Shown piece by piece: positions 48,066-57,372 of a DNA stretch of 64,000 bases. The number at the start of each line of letters is the position of its first letter. The first letter of the stretch is position 1. Source of the DNA: DASXMT01 sp963812965. GTDB taxonomy: Bacteria > Actinomycetota > Acidimicrobiia > Acidimicrobiales > RAAP-2. The translations under genes and the position numbers were made by a program. The stretch spans positions 62,001-126,000 of the forward strand of contig CAWEXG010000006.1 of NCBI GenBank assembly GCA_963812965.1, given 5' to 3'. The notes beneath the pieces were generated by a model that worked only from the letters and a program-made list of their open reading frames with translations, made no database searches and was not told where the DNA came from.

Positions 48066-48400
48066 GGTTGCTTCCCTTTCTCGTCAGTACTGCCGGCTCC
48101 GTCGACGAGCCGCACCATGACGGTCCACTCCGACGCACCACCTGCTGCAGGCGGCAAGGCAACCATGACCGACTCACCTTGCCCGGTTGGTGGTTGACGA
48201 CCTTGTTCCCCACCTTGCACAGCCCCGGATCACGGACGTTTTGACCGACGATGGCAGCGCGTCGAAGCCTCTGACCTCAAAGACAGCGTCTGATCGAAGA
48301 AGGGCGATCGAAGAAAAGAGCGCGGGAGAGGCCTTCACTCCCTGGCATCACGCTGGTGCAGCAGGGCATTCACCGCCACAGGTGCTGTTCGACCTGGAAG
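48066..48400. other. Intergenic region between ssb and DUF3501 gene
   Basis: No gene, tRNA or clear hairpin recognised in this 335-bp stretch. It should contain the ssb promoter on the minus strand. Confidence 0.5.
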
Positions 48401-49027
48401 TTACGAACGCGGCTCGCCCCGAAGATCCGTCAACAGCTCGGAACGAGTAGCCGCATCCAGCTCGGTGCCGGTAGCACCCTCTGGATAGTTCGGGTGGGAG
48501 ATGGCCAGGGTGACAGGACCGTTCGCAAACGCTGTCACCTGGGGCTCGGTGAGACGGAACCGGATGTAGTGGACGGCGGCGGTGGTTTCCTCCCTGGTCA
48601 GCTGGGAGGCGTGCTCCGTCTCGGGGACCGAAGACACCACGTCGGCGTACCCGGCCGGCCCAATCCGCAGCTCCACCGAACGCTCGATGCCGACCAGCTC
48701 GGGAAGCCACCGACGCAGCGACGCCTCGTCGACGAGCTCCAAGAACAAGGTGGCCGACAGCTCACCGGGAGCCGGAAGCAAGCGGTTGTAGACGTCGAGC
48801 TCTGCCTGGATCTGCTCGTCGGTGAACATGCGCTCCGCCCGGGCCATCTCCTGGACCTGGAACCGCATGGTGAGCCGGCTCTCGAACGTGACGGTGACCA
48901 CCGATCCGATGGTGACCCGACGGAGCTTCTTGGTCGCGATCACCGTGCGGCGGAACTCGTCGCGCTCGCGCTCGTAGGCACGAAGATCGGCGATGTCGGC
49001 CAACGTCAGGGGGTTGGCTGTGTTCAT
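48401..49027 (-). CDS. DUF3501 family protein
   Basis: The 208-residue product reads LTLADIADLRAYERERDEFR, VTVTFESRLTMRFQVQEMAR, AELDVYNRLLPAPGELSATL and VHYIRFRLTEPQVTAFA, which is DUF3501. Genes of this family commonly sit beside rubrerythrin and Fur-type regulators, as here, suggesting a part in peroxide or iron-stress responses. The biochemical role is unknown. Upstream (49030-49110) a roughly 35-bp unit containing GGTCGCCCT is repeated. Confidence 0.85.
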   Translation of the reverse strand: MNTANPLTLADIADLRAYERERDEFRRTVIATKKLRRVTIGSVVTVTFESRLTMRFQVQEMARAERMFTDEQIQAELDVYNRLLPAPGELSATLFLELVDEASLRRWLPELVGIERSVELRIGPAGYADVVSSVPETEHASQLTREETTAAVHYIRFRLTEPQVTAFANGPVTLAISHPNYPEGATGTELDAATRSELLTDLRGEPRS

Positions 49028-49135
49028 CGGTTGCCCCTGCTGGTGGCCGTGTTCACTGGTCGCCCTCGTGGGTGATCGAGGTTCATTGGTCGCCCTTATG
49101 GGCGATCGAGCTCATGAGCAGCGCTCGTCCGCCGG

Positions 49136-49555
49136 TCAGGCGACTGACGCCAGCCCTTCGCCGAAGCGACCGGCATGGCTCTTCTCGGCACGTGCCAGCG
49201 TCTCGAACCACTCGGCGACCTCTTCGAACCCTTCGTCCCGTGCGGTACGGGCGAAGCCCGGGTACATCTCGGAGTACTCGTAGGTCTCACCCTCGATGGC
49301 CGACTTCAGGTTGTCCGTGGTCGGTCCGATGGGAACGCCGGTGACCGGGTCTCCGGTCTCCTTCAGGAAGTCGAAGTGACCGAACGCGTGACCCGTCTCA
49401 CCCTCGGCAACCGACCGGAACAGAGCAGCCACATCGGGGTAGCCCTCAACGTCAGCCTTCTGCGCGAAGTAGAGATAGCGACGGTTGGCCTGGCTCTCGC
49501 CGGCGAACGCCACCTTCAGATTCTCCTCAGTTTTGCTGCTCTTCAGTGAAGGCAC
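49136..49555 (-). CDS. Rubrerythrin (erythrin domain only)
   Basis: The 139-residue four-helix protein has the di-iron ligands in FAGESQANRRYLYFAQKA, EGETGHAFGHFDFL, EGETYEYSEMYPGFA and RAEKSHAGRFGEGL. The C-terminal rubredoxin domain of classical rubrerythrins is absent. It likely reduces peroxide using an external electron donor. It lies between the PerR-like regulator and DUF3501 on one strand. Confidence 0.92.
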   Translation of the reverse strand: MPSLKSSKTEENLKVAFAGESQANRRYLYFAQKADVEGYPDVAALFRSVAEGETGHAFGHFDFLKETGDPVTGVPIGPTTDNLKSAIEGETYEYSEMYPGFARTARDEGFEEVAEWFETLARAEKSHAGRFGEGLASVA

Positions 49556-49595
49556 AGTGTTCCTTTCATTGTCCTGGGTGTCGTTCCCTTGGGTT

Positions 49596-50096
49596 TCATT
49601 GAGTCGTTACCACTAGACCACGATCCTTCTGACCGGTGGTACTGCGATCCTCTGGATCGATCGCACCGCTGTCCTCGGTGTCCCGGCACTCGGTGCACAG
49701 ACCGCGGAACACGATCTCCGCGACAGTCACATCGAACCCCAGGTCCGATCCGTCTGGAAGTCGAAGATCAGGAAAGTCGGCGTAGACATCACGAACTTTG
49801 CCGCAGCGGCGGCACACCACGTGATGGTGGTGATCGTCGACGTTGGGATCAAAGCGGGTCGTGCCCGTACCGACGTCCAACGATGCGATCTCCCCCAGCT
49901 CAGCCAAGTCGTTCAGCGTCTGGTACACCGTCTTCAGGGAGATGGTCTCCACGTCCCGACGGGCAGCATCGAAGACGGCTTCCGCGCATGGGTGGGTCAC
50001 GTCTCCCTGGAGCACCCGGAAGATGCACTGCCGTTGCGCCGTGACCTTCCGGCCGTTCGCCCGGAACAACTGGGTCAGCTCATCCGGTGTCTTCAT
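49596..50096 (-). CDS. perR: Fur-family regulator, PerR-like
   Basis: The 166-residue protein has the winged helix (RKVTAQRQCIFRVLQ, ISLKTVYQTLNDLAELGEI), the HHHHVVCRRCGKVRDV metal/zinc region and a second CxxC in GLCTECRDTED. Two CxxC pairs and DDHHHH are common to PerR and Fur. PerR is preferred because the following genes are rubrerythrin and DUF3501. The C-terminus has about 20 extra polar residues. A palindrome at 50130-50146 in its promoter is a probable autoregulatory site. Confidence 0.87.
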   Translation of the reverse strand: MKTPDELTQLFRANGRKVTAQRQCIFRVLQGDVTHPCAEAVFDAARRDVETISLKTVYQTLNDLAELGEIASLDVGTGTTRFDPNVDDHHHHVVCRRCGKVRDVYADFPDLRLPDGSDLGFDVTVAEIVFRGLCTECRDTEDSGAIDPEDRSTTGQKDRGLVVTTQ

Positions 50097-50129
50097 CGCC
50101 TACTCCATGATATCACCAACGATTGTTTT

Positions 50130-50146
50130 TTGACAAAGATTGTCAA
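50130..50146 (-). promoter_or_regulatory. Fur/PerR box in the regulator promoter
   Basis: TTGACAA-TCT-TTGTCAA is a perfect 7-3-7 palindrome 34 bp upstream of the regulator ATG. Its arms overlap TTGACA/TTGTCA -35-like hexamers, and TATCAT further down is a candidate -10. Confidence 0.65.
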
Positions 50147-50316
50147 TATCTGGACCAGCGGTGGTCGTGGCTGGTCCCATCGGTATCCGACCAAGGATTC
50201 ACGCCGGTCCTGGGCAGCGAGGGCAGCGGGTCAACCCGGGGCCAAGGCACAGGTCAACGGCACAGGTCAACGGGGCCCAACGGCTCGGCTCTCACCGCCT
50301 GTGGCAGGCTGCGATC

Positions 50317-52062
50317 GTGCCTCCTGCCGCAACCGAACGCCAACGTCCCGTTGCAACGGCCTTCGACCGTGATGACGCACTCGTCCGGCTGGCCACGGAG
50401 CACTTCGACGTTCTGGTAATCGGAGGCGGGATCACCGGTGCCGGCGTCGCCCTCGATGCCGCCAGCCGTGGGCTTCGTACCGCCCTGGTCGAAAAGGACG
50501 ACTTCGCATCAGGTACATCGTCGAAGTCCTCGAAGCTGGTCCACGGTGGCCTGCGCTACCTCCAGCAACGGGAGCTCCGCCTGGTCTACGAGAACCTGGC
50601 CGAACGCCAACGCCTCCTCGACAACGCGCCCCACCTGGTCACCCCGCTCCCCTTCCTCATCCCCCTGTTCGGCAAGGACGGCGTGATCAACCGGAGCGTG
50701 GCCGCCACCTACCGCACGGCACTCTGGCTCTACGACCTGACCGGCGGCGTGCGTATCGGTCACCGCCACAGCCGGGTGACCCGGGCCCAAGCGCTCGAGC
50801 ACCTGCCCACCTTGCGCGCCGATCGCCTCATGGCCGGCTTTCTGTACTGGGATGCCCGGACCGACGACGCCCGACTGACCCTGAGCGTGCTCCAGACCGC
50901 CGCCCTCGACCACGGGGCGGTGGTTGCCAATCATGCGCCCGTCGTCTCGTTGACCACCGACGATGCCGGGGGTATCACCGGTGCCAGGATCGACCCCCTC
51001 GAAGGCCTGCCCTTCGATATCAGCGCCTCGGTGGTGGTGAACGCCACCGGCGTCTGGGCAGATCAGGTCCGGGGGATGGCCGAAGGACCCGGGTTCGACA
51101 CCATCCGGCCGGCCAAGGGCATCCACATCACCGTGCCCGCCGACCGGTTCCCCTGCGACATCGCCGCGGTGATCCCGGTCCCCGAAGACCGCCGCTCCAT
51201 CTTCGTGGTCTCCTGGGGTGAGCAGGTCTATCTGGGAACCACCGACACCGAGTGGAACGGGCCCCTCGACGATCCTTCGTGTCTGCCCGAGGACGTGGAG
51301 TACATCCTCGATGCGGCCAACGCGGTGGTGACCCAGCCCATTACCCGGGACGACATCACCGGCATCTGGGCCGGGCTGCGACCGCTGCTGCTGCCGTCCA
51401 AAGGCAAGCGGGCGTTGAGCGAGCGCACCGCCGACCTCTCTCGCCGCCATAGCGTCCGTAGCTCACGCACCGGGCTGGTCACGGTGACCGGCGGCAAGCT
51501 GACCACCTACCGGAAGATGGCCGAGGACACCGTCGATATCGTCGTCGGTCAGTTGGGCAAGCGCTCGTGCCGTTCAGTGACGAAGAAGCTCAGGCTGCAC
51601 GGCTCGGGGAACCGTGGCCATGGGTCGGGTGTCGTACAGCTCGACGCTGCTGCCGATCCTGCCACCCGGGCAGCTTTTCACCTCGCCAGCCGCTTCGGTG
51701 CCGACACTCCCCGGGTGCTGGCACTGACCGTGGGCCACCCCGAACTGCTCACACCGCTGGTGCCGGGCTTGGCCTATCTGGCCGTCGAGGCCGTCTACGC
51801 CGTCCGCTTCGAGATGGCCCGGTCGCTCGGTGACGTGCTCGACCGGCGCACGCGCGCTGTGCTCCGAGACGCGCTGGCCACAGCCGATGCCGCCCAACGG
51901 GTGGCCGTGCTCATCGCTCCCGAACTGGGATGGACAGAGCAGCGAGCCAAGGCCGAAGCGGCCGCCTACGCTGCAGCGGTTCGAGAGATGATGGCCCAGG
52001 CCGGGCTCGGACCCAACGCTCCCGTCCCGTCACCGGACACAGCAGAGGAGAGCAGCAGGTGA
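50317..52062 (+). CDS. glpD: Glycerol-3-phosphate dehydrogenase (GlpD)
   Basis: The product is about 581 residues from the GTG at 50317, chosen because upstream in-frame sequence is repeat-like (GGCACAGGTCAAC twice). It has the FAD-binding FDVLVIGGGITGAGVALDAA, SSKLVHGGLRYLQQRELRLV, VVVNATGVWADQVRGM, PAKGIHITVPADRFP and VTVTGGKLTTYRKMAEDT. It oxidises sn-glycerol 3-phosphate to DHAP and passes electrons to the quinone pool. It is followed by an AGPS-like oxidase (34 bp gap) and a glycerol kinase-like gene, forming one operon. Confidence 0.92.
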   Translation: MPPAATERQRPVATAFDRDDALVRLATEHFDVLVIGGGITGAGVALDAASRGLRTALVEKDDFASGTSSKSSKLVHGGLRYLQQRELRLVYENLAERQRLLDNAPHLVTPLPFLIPLFGKDGVINRSVAATYRTALWLYDLTGGVRIGHRHSRVTRAQALEHLPTLRADRLMAGFLYWDARTDDARLTLSVLQTAALDHGAVVANHAPVVSLTTDDAGGITGARIDPLEGLPFDISASVVVNATGVWADQVRGMAEGPGFDTIRPAKGIHITVPADRFPCDIAAVIPVPEDRRSIFVVSWGEQVYLGTTDTEWNGPLDDPSCLPEDVEYILDAANAVVTQPITRDDITGIWAGLRPLLLPSKGKRALSERTADLSRRHSVRSSRTGLVTVTGGKLTTYRKMAEDTVDIVVGQLGKRSCRSVTKKLRLHGSGNRGHGSGVVQLDAAADPATRAAFHLASRFGADTPRVLALTVGHPELLTPLVPGLAYLAVEAVYAVRFEMARSLGDVLDRRTRAVLRDALATADAAQRVAVLIAPELGWTEQRAKAEAAAYAAAVREMMAQAGLGPNAPVPSPDTAEESSR

Positions 52063-52096
52063 TCGACCGCACCCCACTGCGCGGAGAGGAACGTCC

Positions 52097-53659
52097 ATGA
52101 CCGAACCGACACCCGTCTCCCCCATCAACGCCCCTTGGGATGCCGTGACCGAGCGACTGGGCGGCGTTCGGGTCACCGTGGACGCAGCGCTGCGCCGACA
52201 ACTGGTCGACGTGTGCAACGAGATCATCGACGACGACGAGTCACGCGCCGAAGCCGGGCGGGACTGGTGGCCGTTGGCCGTTGGATGGGCCGCCCGTGGA
52301 CAGGTCCCGGCGAAGCCGGCCCTCATCGCCCGACCCACCGATACCACCCAGGTGTCAGCGGTGCTCGCCGCCTGTAACGACGCCGGTGTCCCGGTGACCC
52401 CGTCCGCCGGACGCAGCGGGGTGTGCGGTTCCGCCGTCCCCTTGTTCGGCGGGGTGGTCCTCGACCTCTGCGGCCTGGCCGGGATCGGCGACGTGGACAC
52501 CACGTCGCTGGTGGCCGACTTGCGCGCCGGTACGTTCGGGCCCGACGTCGAGGCCGGTCTGCGCGAGGAACACGACGTGACCCTCGGCCACTGGCCGCAG
52601 TCCATGGACCTCTCCACCGTCGGCGGGTGGCTGGCGTGCCGGGGTGCGGGTCAGTACTCCAACCGGTACGGGAAGATCGAGGACATGGTCATCGGGCTCG
52701 AGGTGGTCCTGGCCGATGGCACCGTCGTCCATACCGGGGGCAGTGCACCGCGTTCGGCCACCGGTCCCGATCTCAACCAGCTCTTCGTCGGCAGCGAGGG
52801 CACCCTGGGCGTGATCACCGAGGGCAGGTTCCGGGTGCACCCGGTCCCCTCGTCCAGCGGACAGCGCGCCTTCGGGTTCCGGTCCTTTGCCGATGGGATC
52901 GATGCCTGCCGCCGCATACTCCGCCGTGGGGCCACCCCGGCCGTGCTGCGGCTCTACGACGAGAGCGAGTCTGCCCGGTCGTTCGATCAGCCGGACACCA
53001 ACGTCCTCATCGTCTTGGACGAGGCCGATCCGGGCCTGGTCGAAGCCACCCTGGCCATGGTGGACGAGGAGTGCTCGGGAGCGGCCATGCTCGACACTGT
53101 GCTGGTCGACCGATGGCTGTCCCAACGCAACGACGTGTCCGCCCTCGGCCCGTTGTGGCGACACGGGATCGTGGTGGACACCATCGAGGTCTCGGCACGA
53201 TGGTCGGTGCTCCCCGGCCTGTACCGCTCGGTGCTCGACGCCCTGCACGGGATGGAAGGCACGCTGGTCGCATCCTCCCATCAGAGCCACGCCTACACCG
53301 ATGGAGCCTGCCTGTACTTCACCTTCGCCGGGCAGCCGCCCGATGCCGGCGGTGACGTCACCGTCGCGATTCCCGGCGCAGACGACGAGGCCCCGGTCTT
53401 GGACGACAGACATCAGGCCTGGGCCGAGCAGTACTACACGCAGGCGTGGAACGAGGTGACCGCAGCCACCCGTGACGCCGGAGGGGCGATCAGCCATCAT
53501 CACGGGATCGGCATCAACCGTGGTCGGTTCCTCCCCGATGCCCTGGGCGACGCCTTTGGCGTGCTGACCACGATGAAGCAAGCGTTGGACCCCAGAGGCA
53601 TCCTCAACCCAGGCAAACTCGGCCTGCCCAACCCGTTCGGCCCCGTGCCGTGGCCATGA
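52097..53659 (+). CDS. FAD-linked oxidase, alkyldihydroxyacetonephosphate synthase-like
   Basis: The 520-residue product has a PCMH-type FAD domain: PSAGRSGVCGSAVPLFGGVV, STVGGWLACRGAGQYSNRYG and LFVGSEGTLGVITEGRF. The C-terminal domain has the HHHGIGINRGRFLPDALG stretch matching the active-site histidines of alkylglycerone-phosphate synthase (AGPS). AGPS exchanges the acyl group of acyl-DHAP for an alkyl group in ether-lipid synthesis. Many bacterial relatives have unproven roles. Sitting between glpD and a glycerol kinase-like gene, it probably acts on DHAP or glycerol-phosphate derivatives. Confidence 0.85.
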   Translation: MTEPTPVSPINAPWDAVTERLGGVRVTVDAALRRQLVDVCNEIIDDDESRAEAGRDWWPLAVGWAARGQVPAKPALIARPTDTTQVSAVLAACNDAGVPVTPSAGRSGVCGSAVPLFGGVVLDLCGLAGIGDVDTTSLVADLRAGTFGPDVEAGLREEHDVTLGHWPQSMDLSTVGGWLACRGAGQYSNRYGKIEDMVIGLEVVLADGTVVHTGGSAPRSATGPDLNQLFVGSEGTLGVITEGRFRVHPVPSSSGQRAFGFRSFADGIDACRRILRRGATPAVLRLYDESESARSFDQPDTNVLIVLDEADPGLVEATLAMVDEECSGAAMLDTVLVDRWLSQRNDVSALGPLWRHGIVVDTIEVSARWSVLPGLYRSVLDALHGMEGTLVASSHQSHAYTDGACLYFTFAGQPPDAGGDVTVAIPGADDEAPVLDDRHQAWAEQYYTQAWNEVTAATRDAGGAISHHHGIGINRGRFLPDALGDAFGVLTTMKQALDPRGILNPGKLGLPNPFGPVPWP

Positions 53660-53708
53660 AGACCCTGGCGGAGAGAGGCCCAACGGAGAGAGACACCGGA
53701 GCTCTTCG

Positions 53709-55178
53709 ATGAGCATCCTGGTCATCGATGTCGGGACATCCGGCGTACGGGCGGGCATCGTGCGCGCCGACAGCACCGTGGAGCACGTACACCACCTGCC
53801 CGTGCTGCCCACGACCCCGTTCCCCGGACTGGTCGAGTTCGATCCCATCACGATGGCCACAGCCGTCCTGGACCTCGCTGCTCACGCTCTGGACGAGGGA
53901 GGGCCCGTCGACGCCGTGGGCATCGCCAACCAACGGGCATCCACGGTGGTGTGGGACCGCGCCACGGGAGAGCCGGTGGGGCCGGGCATCGGCTGGCAGG
54001 ACCTCCGAACGGTGGGGACCTGCTTAGAGCTCCAGGCACAGGGAATCCGGGTGGCCCCGAACGCCTCGGCCACCAAGCTGGCCGCCCTGCTCGACCTGGC
54101 TGATCCGGACCGTGTCCGCAGCGAACGCGGTGAGCTGTGCTTCGGGACGGTGGACACCTGGGTGGTCTGGGCGCTCTCGGGGGGAGCGCTCCATGTCACC
54201 GACACCACCAACGCCGCCGTCACCAGCCTCACCAACATCCAGGCATCCGGTTGGGACCCTGCCATCCTGGCTACGCTGCGCATCCCCGAGGCCATGCTGC
54301 CCACCATCGTCGACTCCGCCGGGGTGGTGGGCGAGGCGTCCGCCCTCGCCGGAGCACCGGTCATCGCCGGGATCGCCGGCGACCAGCAGGCATCGCTGAT
54401 CGGCCAGGGTTGCGTCCGCCCTGGGCAGGCCAAGGCCACATTCGGCACCGGCGGCATGCTCGACCAATGCGTGGGCGCCACCCAACCGTCGTTCGGCTAC
54501 CGAGGTGAAGGGGGCACGTTCCCCATCGTGGCATGGAGCCACAGCCATGCCCTGACGTGGGCGGTCGAGGCGATCATGCTGTCAGCCGGGTCGTGCGTGG
54601 AGTGGCTCCGGGACGACCTCGCCATCATCGACTCGGCGGACGACTCCGCCACCGTCGCTGCCGGCTGCGACGACACCGGCGACGTGTGGTTCGTTCCGGC
54701 CCTGTTGGGGCTGGGTGCTCCGGTATGGGACTTCGGAGCACGGGGCACCTTCGTCGGCATCACCAGGGGCACGGCCCGGCCCCACCTGGTGCGCGCTGTG
54801 CTGGAGGGTGTGGCTGACCGCGGCGCCGACCTCCTCCAGGCGGCCGAGACCGACTCGGGCCTTCCCATCGAGACCCTCCGGATCGACGGGGGCATGTCCG
54901 CCAACGACATCTTCGTCCAGGCCCTCGCCGATGCGTGCGGGTGCCCCATCGAGATCTCACCGGTGCTCGAGGCGACCACTCTCGGGGCCGCCTATCTGGC
55001 CGGCATGACCGTACGGACGTGGGCGGACGAGGACGACGTGGCACGGGCATGGTCCCCTCGGCGGGTGGTTGACCCGGCTCTCGGGGACGAGGATCGGAAC
55101 CAGCGTCGAGCGCGGTGGCTCCAGGCCCGGGAGCGGTCCGAGGCGACCATCCCCGAGCTGTCGGCCCTCGACTTCTGA
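53709..55178 (+). CDS. FGGY-family carbohydrate kinase (glycerol kinase-like)
   Basis: The 489-residue product has the FGGY layout: ILVIDVGTSGVRAGIV (phosphate 1), GIANQRASTVVWDRATGEPV, AGIAGDQQASLIGQGCVRPG and KATFGTGGMLD, ending with LRIDGGMSANDIFVQALADA. GDQQAxL...FGTGxM is typical of glycerol kinase, and it lies in an operon with glpD. It would phosphorylate glycerol to glycerol 3-phosphate. The IDGGxxxND motif fits, but a related polyol as substrate cannot be excluded. Confidence 0.85.
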   Translation: MSILVIDVGTSGVRAGIVRADSTVEHVHHLPVLPTTPFPGLVEFDPITMATAVLDLAAHALDEGGPVDAVGIANQRASTVVWDRATGEPVGPGIGWQDLRTVGTCLELQAQGIRVAPNASATKLAALLDLADPDRVRSERGELCFGTVDTWVVWALSGGALHVTDTTNAAVTSLTNIQASGWDPAILATLRIPEAMLPTIVDSAGVVGEASALAGAPVIAGIAGDQQASLIGQGCVRPGQAKATFGTGGMLDQCVGATQPSFGYRGEGGTFPIVAWSHSHALTWAVEAIMLSAGSCVEWLRDDLAIIDSADDSATVAAGCDDTGDVWFVPALLGLGAPVWDFGARGTFVGITRGTARPHLVRAVLEGVADRGADLLQAAETDSGLPIETLRIDGGMSANDIFVQALADACGCPIEISPVLEATTLGAAYLAGMTVRTWADEDDVARAWSPRRVVDPALGDEDRNQRRARWLQARERSEATIPELSALDF

Positions 55179-55187
55179 CTGGGCCTC

Positions 55188-56459
55188 TTAGGCCCGGGAG
55201 ACGGCGAGCCCTTCGTCGAACGAGGCGCCGGCGGCCAGGAGCGGCCGGTAGGCCATGAGCTGACGGGGCCTGGAGAACCCGAGGGCGCCGGTCAGCCGGT
55301 CGCCCCGATGATAGAGAGCCAGCAGCTTGCGGTCGTCGGGCGAGCCGTCCACCACCACAACCTCGTCGTCGGGCGACGGGTGGCCGATGAGCTGGATCTT
55401 CGTGTCGTACTGGTCCGACCAGAAGAACAGGACCGGTTCATAGGGCAAGGCCGCATCCGAACCGTGCAGGAGATTGCGAGCCGCTGCTGCCCCGCCCTCG
55501 GCAGCGTTGGTCCAGTGCTCGACACGCAGGACTTCGCCGAGCCCTCGATGACTCCACCGGGCCACATCACCCGCGGCCACGATGTTCTCGCCGGCAAAGA
55601 GAGACTCGTCACACACCACGCCGTTGTCGAGGTGGAGCCCCGAGTCGGCCAACCAGTCCACCACCGGCTCCACCCCGATGCCCACCACCACGACGTCGGC
55701 CGGAAGCTCCGTCCCGTCGCTCAGGTGCACAGCGATGGGCGCCGCCCGATCGCCCGGCGGCCCAGCGGCCGGTGTCGTGTCGGTGTCGGTGTCGTGAGCC
55801 ACGACCTTGGCCACGCCCACCCCGGTTCGCACCTCCACCCCGGCGTCAGCATGGAGGCTCGCACAGATCTGGCCCATCTCCTCCCCCAGGACGCGACCGA
55901 GCGGCGTAGGCAGTGCTTCCACCACGGTGACCCGAGCCCCGAGCCCATGACAGGTAGCAGCTACCTCGGCTCCGATGAAGCCCGCTCCGATCACTACCAG
56001 CCGTGCCCCCGTCCCCGCAGCGTCGAGGTCGGCGACGAGACCCAGACAGTCGTCGAGGGTCCGCAACGTCCGGACTCCTGGAACACCCTCCGTACCGGGC
56101 AGGGTTCGAGCCCGAACACCGGTGGCGATCACCAACCCGTCGTAGTGCAGCTCGGTACCGTCGTCGAGCGCCACGACACGGGCATCGGTGTCCAAGGCGT
56201 TGGCCCGACGCCCCAACCGGAGCTCGATCCCCAACGTATCCAGCTTGTCCGGGGCATGGTGACGGATCCGGTCCACATCCCACTTCCCCGACAGGACCTG
56301 TTTGGACAGGGGCGGTCGGTCATAAGGGGCATGGTCCTCGTCGCCCACCACGACGATCGGACCGGTGTGACCCTCGTGGCGGATCTCCTCGGCCGCACGG
56401 AGCCCGGCCAACGAGGCACCGATAACGGCGACAGTCGAGTCCGGAGGAAGGGTGCTCAT
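55188..56459 (-). CDS. Ferredoxin reductase-like FAD oxidoreductase
   Basis: The 423-residue flavoprotein has two Rossmann motifs (VAVIGASLAGLRAAEEIR; LVVIGAGFIGAEVAATCHGL), YDRPPLSKQVLSGKW, VIATGVRARTLPG and the FAD-contact VAAGDVARW. C-terminal VEHWTNAAEGGAAAARNLL and LFFWSDQYDTKIQLIGH are typical of reductase components of cytochrome P450 and Rieske oxygenase systems, which pass electrons from NAD(P)H to a ferredoxin. The partner oxygenase is not in the window. It is convergent with the glycerol kinase-like gene. Confidence 0.9.
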   Translation of the reverse strand: MSTLPPDSTVAVIGASLAGLRAAEEIRHEGHTGPIVVVGDEDHAPYDRPPLSKQVLSGKWDVDRIRHHAPDKLDTLGIELRLGRRANALDTDARVVALDDGTELHYDGLVIATGVRARTLPGTEGVPGVRTLRTLDDCLGLVADLDAAGTGARLVVIGAGFIGAEVAATCHGLGARVTVVEALPTPLGRVLGEEMGQICASLHADAGVEVRTGVGVAKVVAHDTDTDTTPAAGPPGDRAAPIAVHLSDGTELPADVVVVGIGVEPVVDWLADSGLHLDNGVVCDESLFAGENIVAAGDVARWSHRGLGEVLRVEHWTNAAEGGAAAARNLLHGSDAALPYEPVLFFWSDQYDTKIQLIGHPSPDDEVVVVDGSPDDRKLLALYHRGDRLTGALGFSRPRQLMAYRPLLAAGASFDEGLAVSRA

Positions 56460-56534
56460 GGGTATCCCATCGTAGGGGTTGGGCGATAGGAACGGACGGC
56501 CCGATCCTCTGCCGTCAACTGGGAGGGGTCGACT

Positions 56535-56568
56535 GTGCTCAGCGGCCGAACGTGCTCAGCGGCCGAAC
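56535..56568 (-). repeat. Tandem duplication of the MBL gene 3' end with its stop codon
   Basis: GTGCTCAGCGGCCGAAC is repeated head to tail (56535-56551, 56552-56568). In the sense direction each unit carries TTCGGCCGCTGA, the last residues and stop of the upstream gene. Confidence 0.9.
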
Positions 56569-57348
56569 GCCGTCATCCACTGCTCCGGCGTCTTCAGGCG
56601 GAACACATAGTTGCTGGCTCGGGTATCGCCCAGCGTGGCCGACGGTTCGGCGGAGTAGCGGTGGCCCGGGTACAGCACAGTGTCGTTCGGGACACGAGCC
56701 AGCCGCGTGGTCAACGACTCGAACAGCGCTGCAGGGTCCCCACCAGGCAGGTCGGTCCGACCACAACCGTCCAGGAACAGGGTGTCCCCGAGACCAATCT
56801 CCCGTCAACCAGGAAGCACTGGCTCCCGGGGGTATGGCCGGGGTATGGACCAAGGTGACCGGCACGTTCCCCACCATGACCACATCACCCCCCTCGTGAG
56901 CGACCAGGTCGTCGACCTCCACCCCGGTAGACCGGGTCACCCACGGCACCTCGGCCGCTTGGACGTGGACGGGCACCGACGCTGTCTCGAGAAGGCGAGC
57001 GATTCCCTCGATCGTCCAGCCCATCATGTCCCCGCCGACGTGGTCGGGGTGGTAGTGGGTCGCCAGGGCGCCGACGCACGTCATCTCGTCGGCAGCCAGC
57101 ACATCGAGCAGCTCGTCCACCCCGTAGGCGGGGTCGACGACGAGCGCCTCACCGGTGGCACGGTCACCGATCAGGTAGACGAAGTTCACCATCTGGGTGG
57201 CGATCGAATCGCCCACGGCGAAGTCCCGGCCGGCCAGCAGCTGACGGAAGTAGAGATGGTCGTCGGTGGCAGCGGTGTGAGCCGTGTTGGTGGTAGCGGC
57301 CGAGAGCCGTCGATCGGACTCGGGCGGAGACGAATCGGTCATCGACAT
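56556..57348 (-). pseudogene. Metallo-beta-lactamase-fold hydrolase, two frameshifts
   Basis: From the ATG at 57348 the product reads IATQMVNFVYLIGDRATGEA, LVVDPAYGVDELLDVL and the metal motif ATHYHPDHVGGDMMGW (HxHxDH). The frame breaks after VTLVHT, near 56850: the expected PGHTPGSQCFLVDGRLVSGDTL-type continuation is in another frame. It shifts again near 56795 to DGCGRTDLPGGD, LYPGHRYSAEPSATLGD and MTAFGR-stop at 56556. Joined length (about 263 residues) and the H...D...H ligands are complete. Relatives include glyoxalase II and persulfide dioxygenases; the exact reaction is unknown. Confidence 0.78.
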
Positions 57349-57372
57349 GTCCCGTTCATCGAGATGCGCTGT

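Noticed and set aside
52355..53860. 501-aa minus-strand open frame opposite the AGPS-like gene
   Set aside because: Composition typical of antisense to a high-GC gene, while the plus strand has FAD-oxidase motifs.
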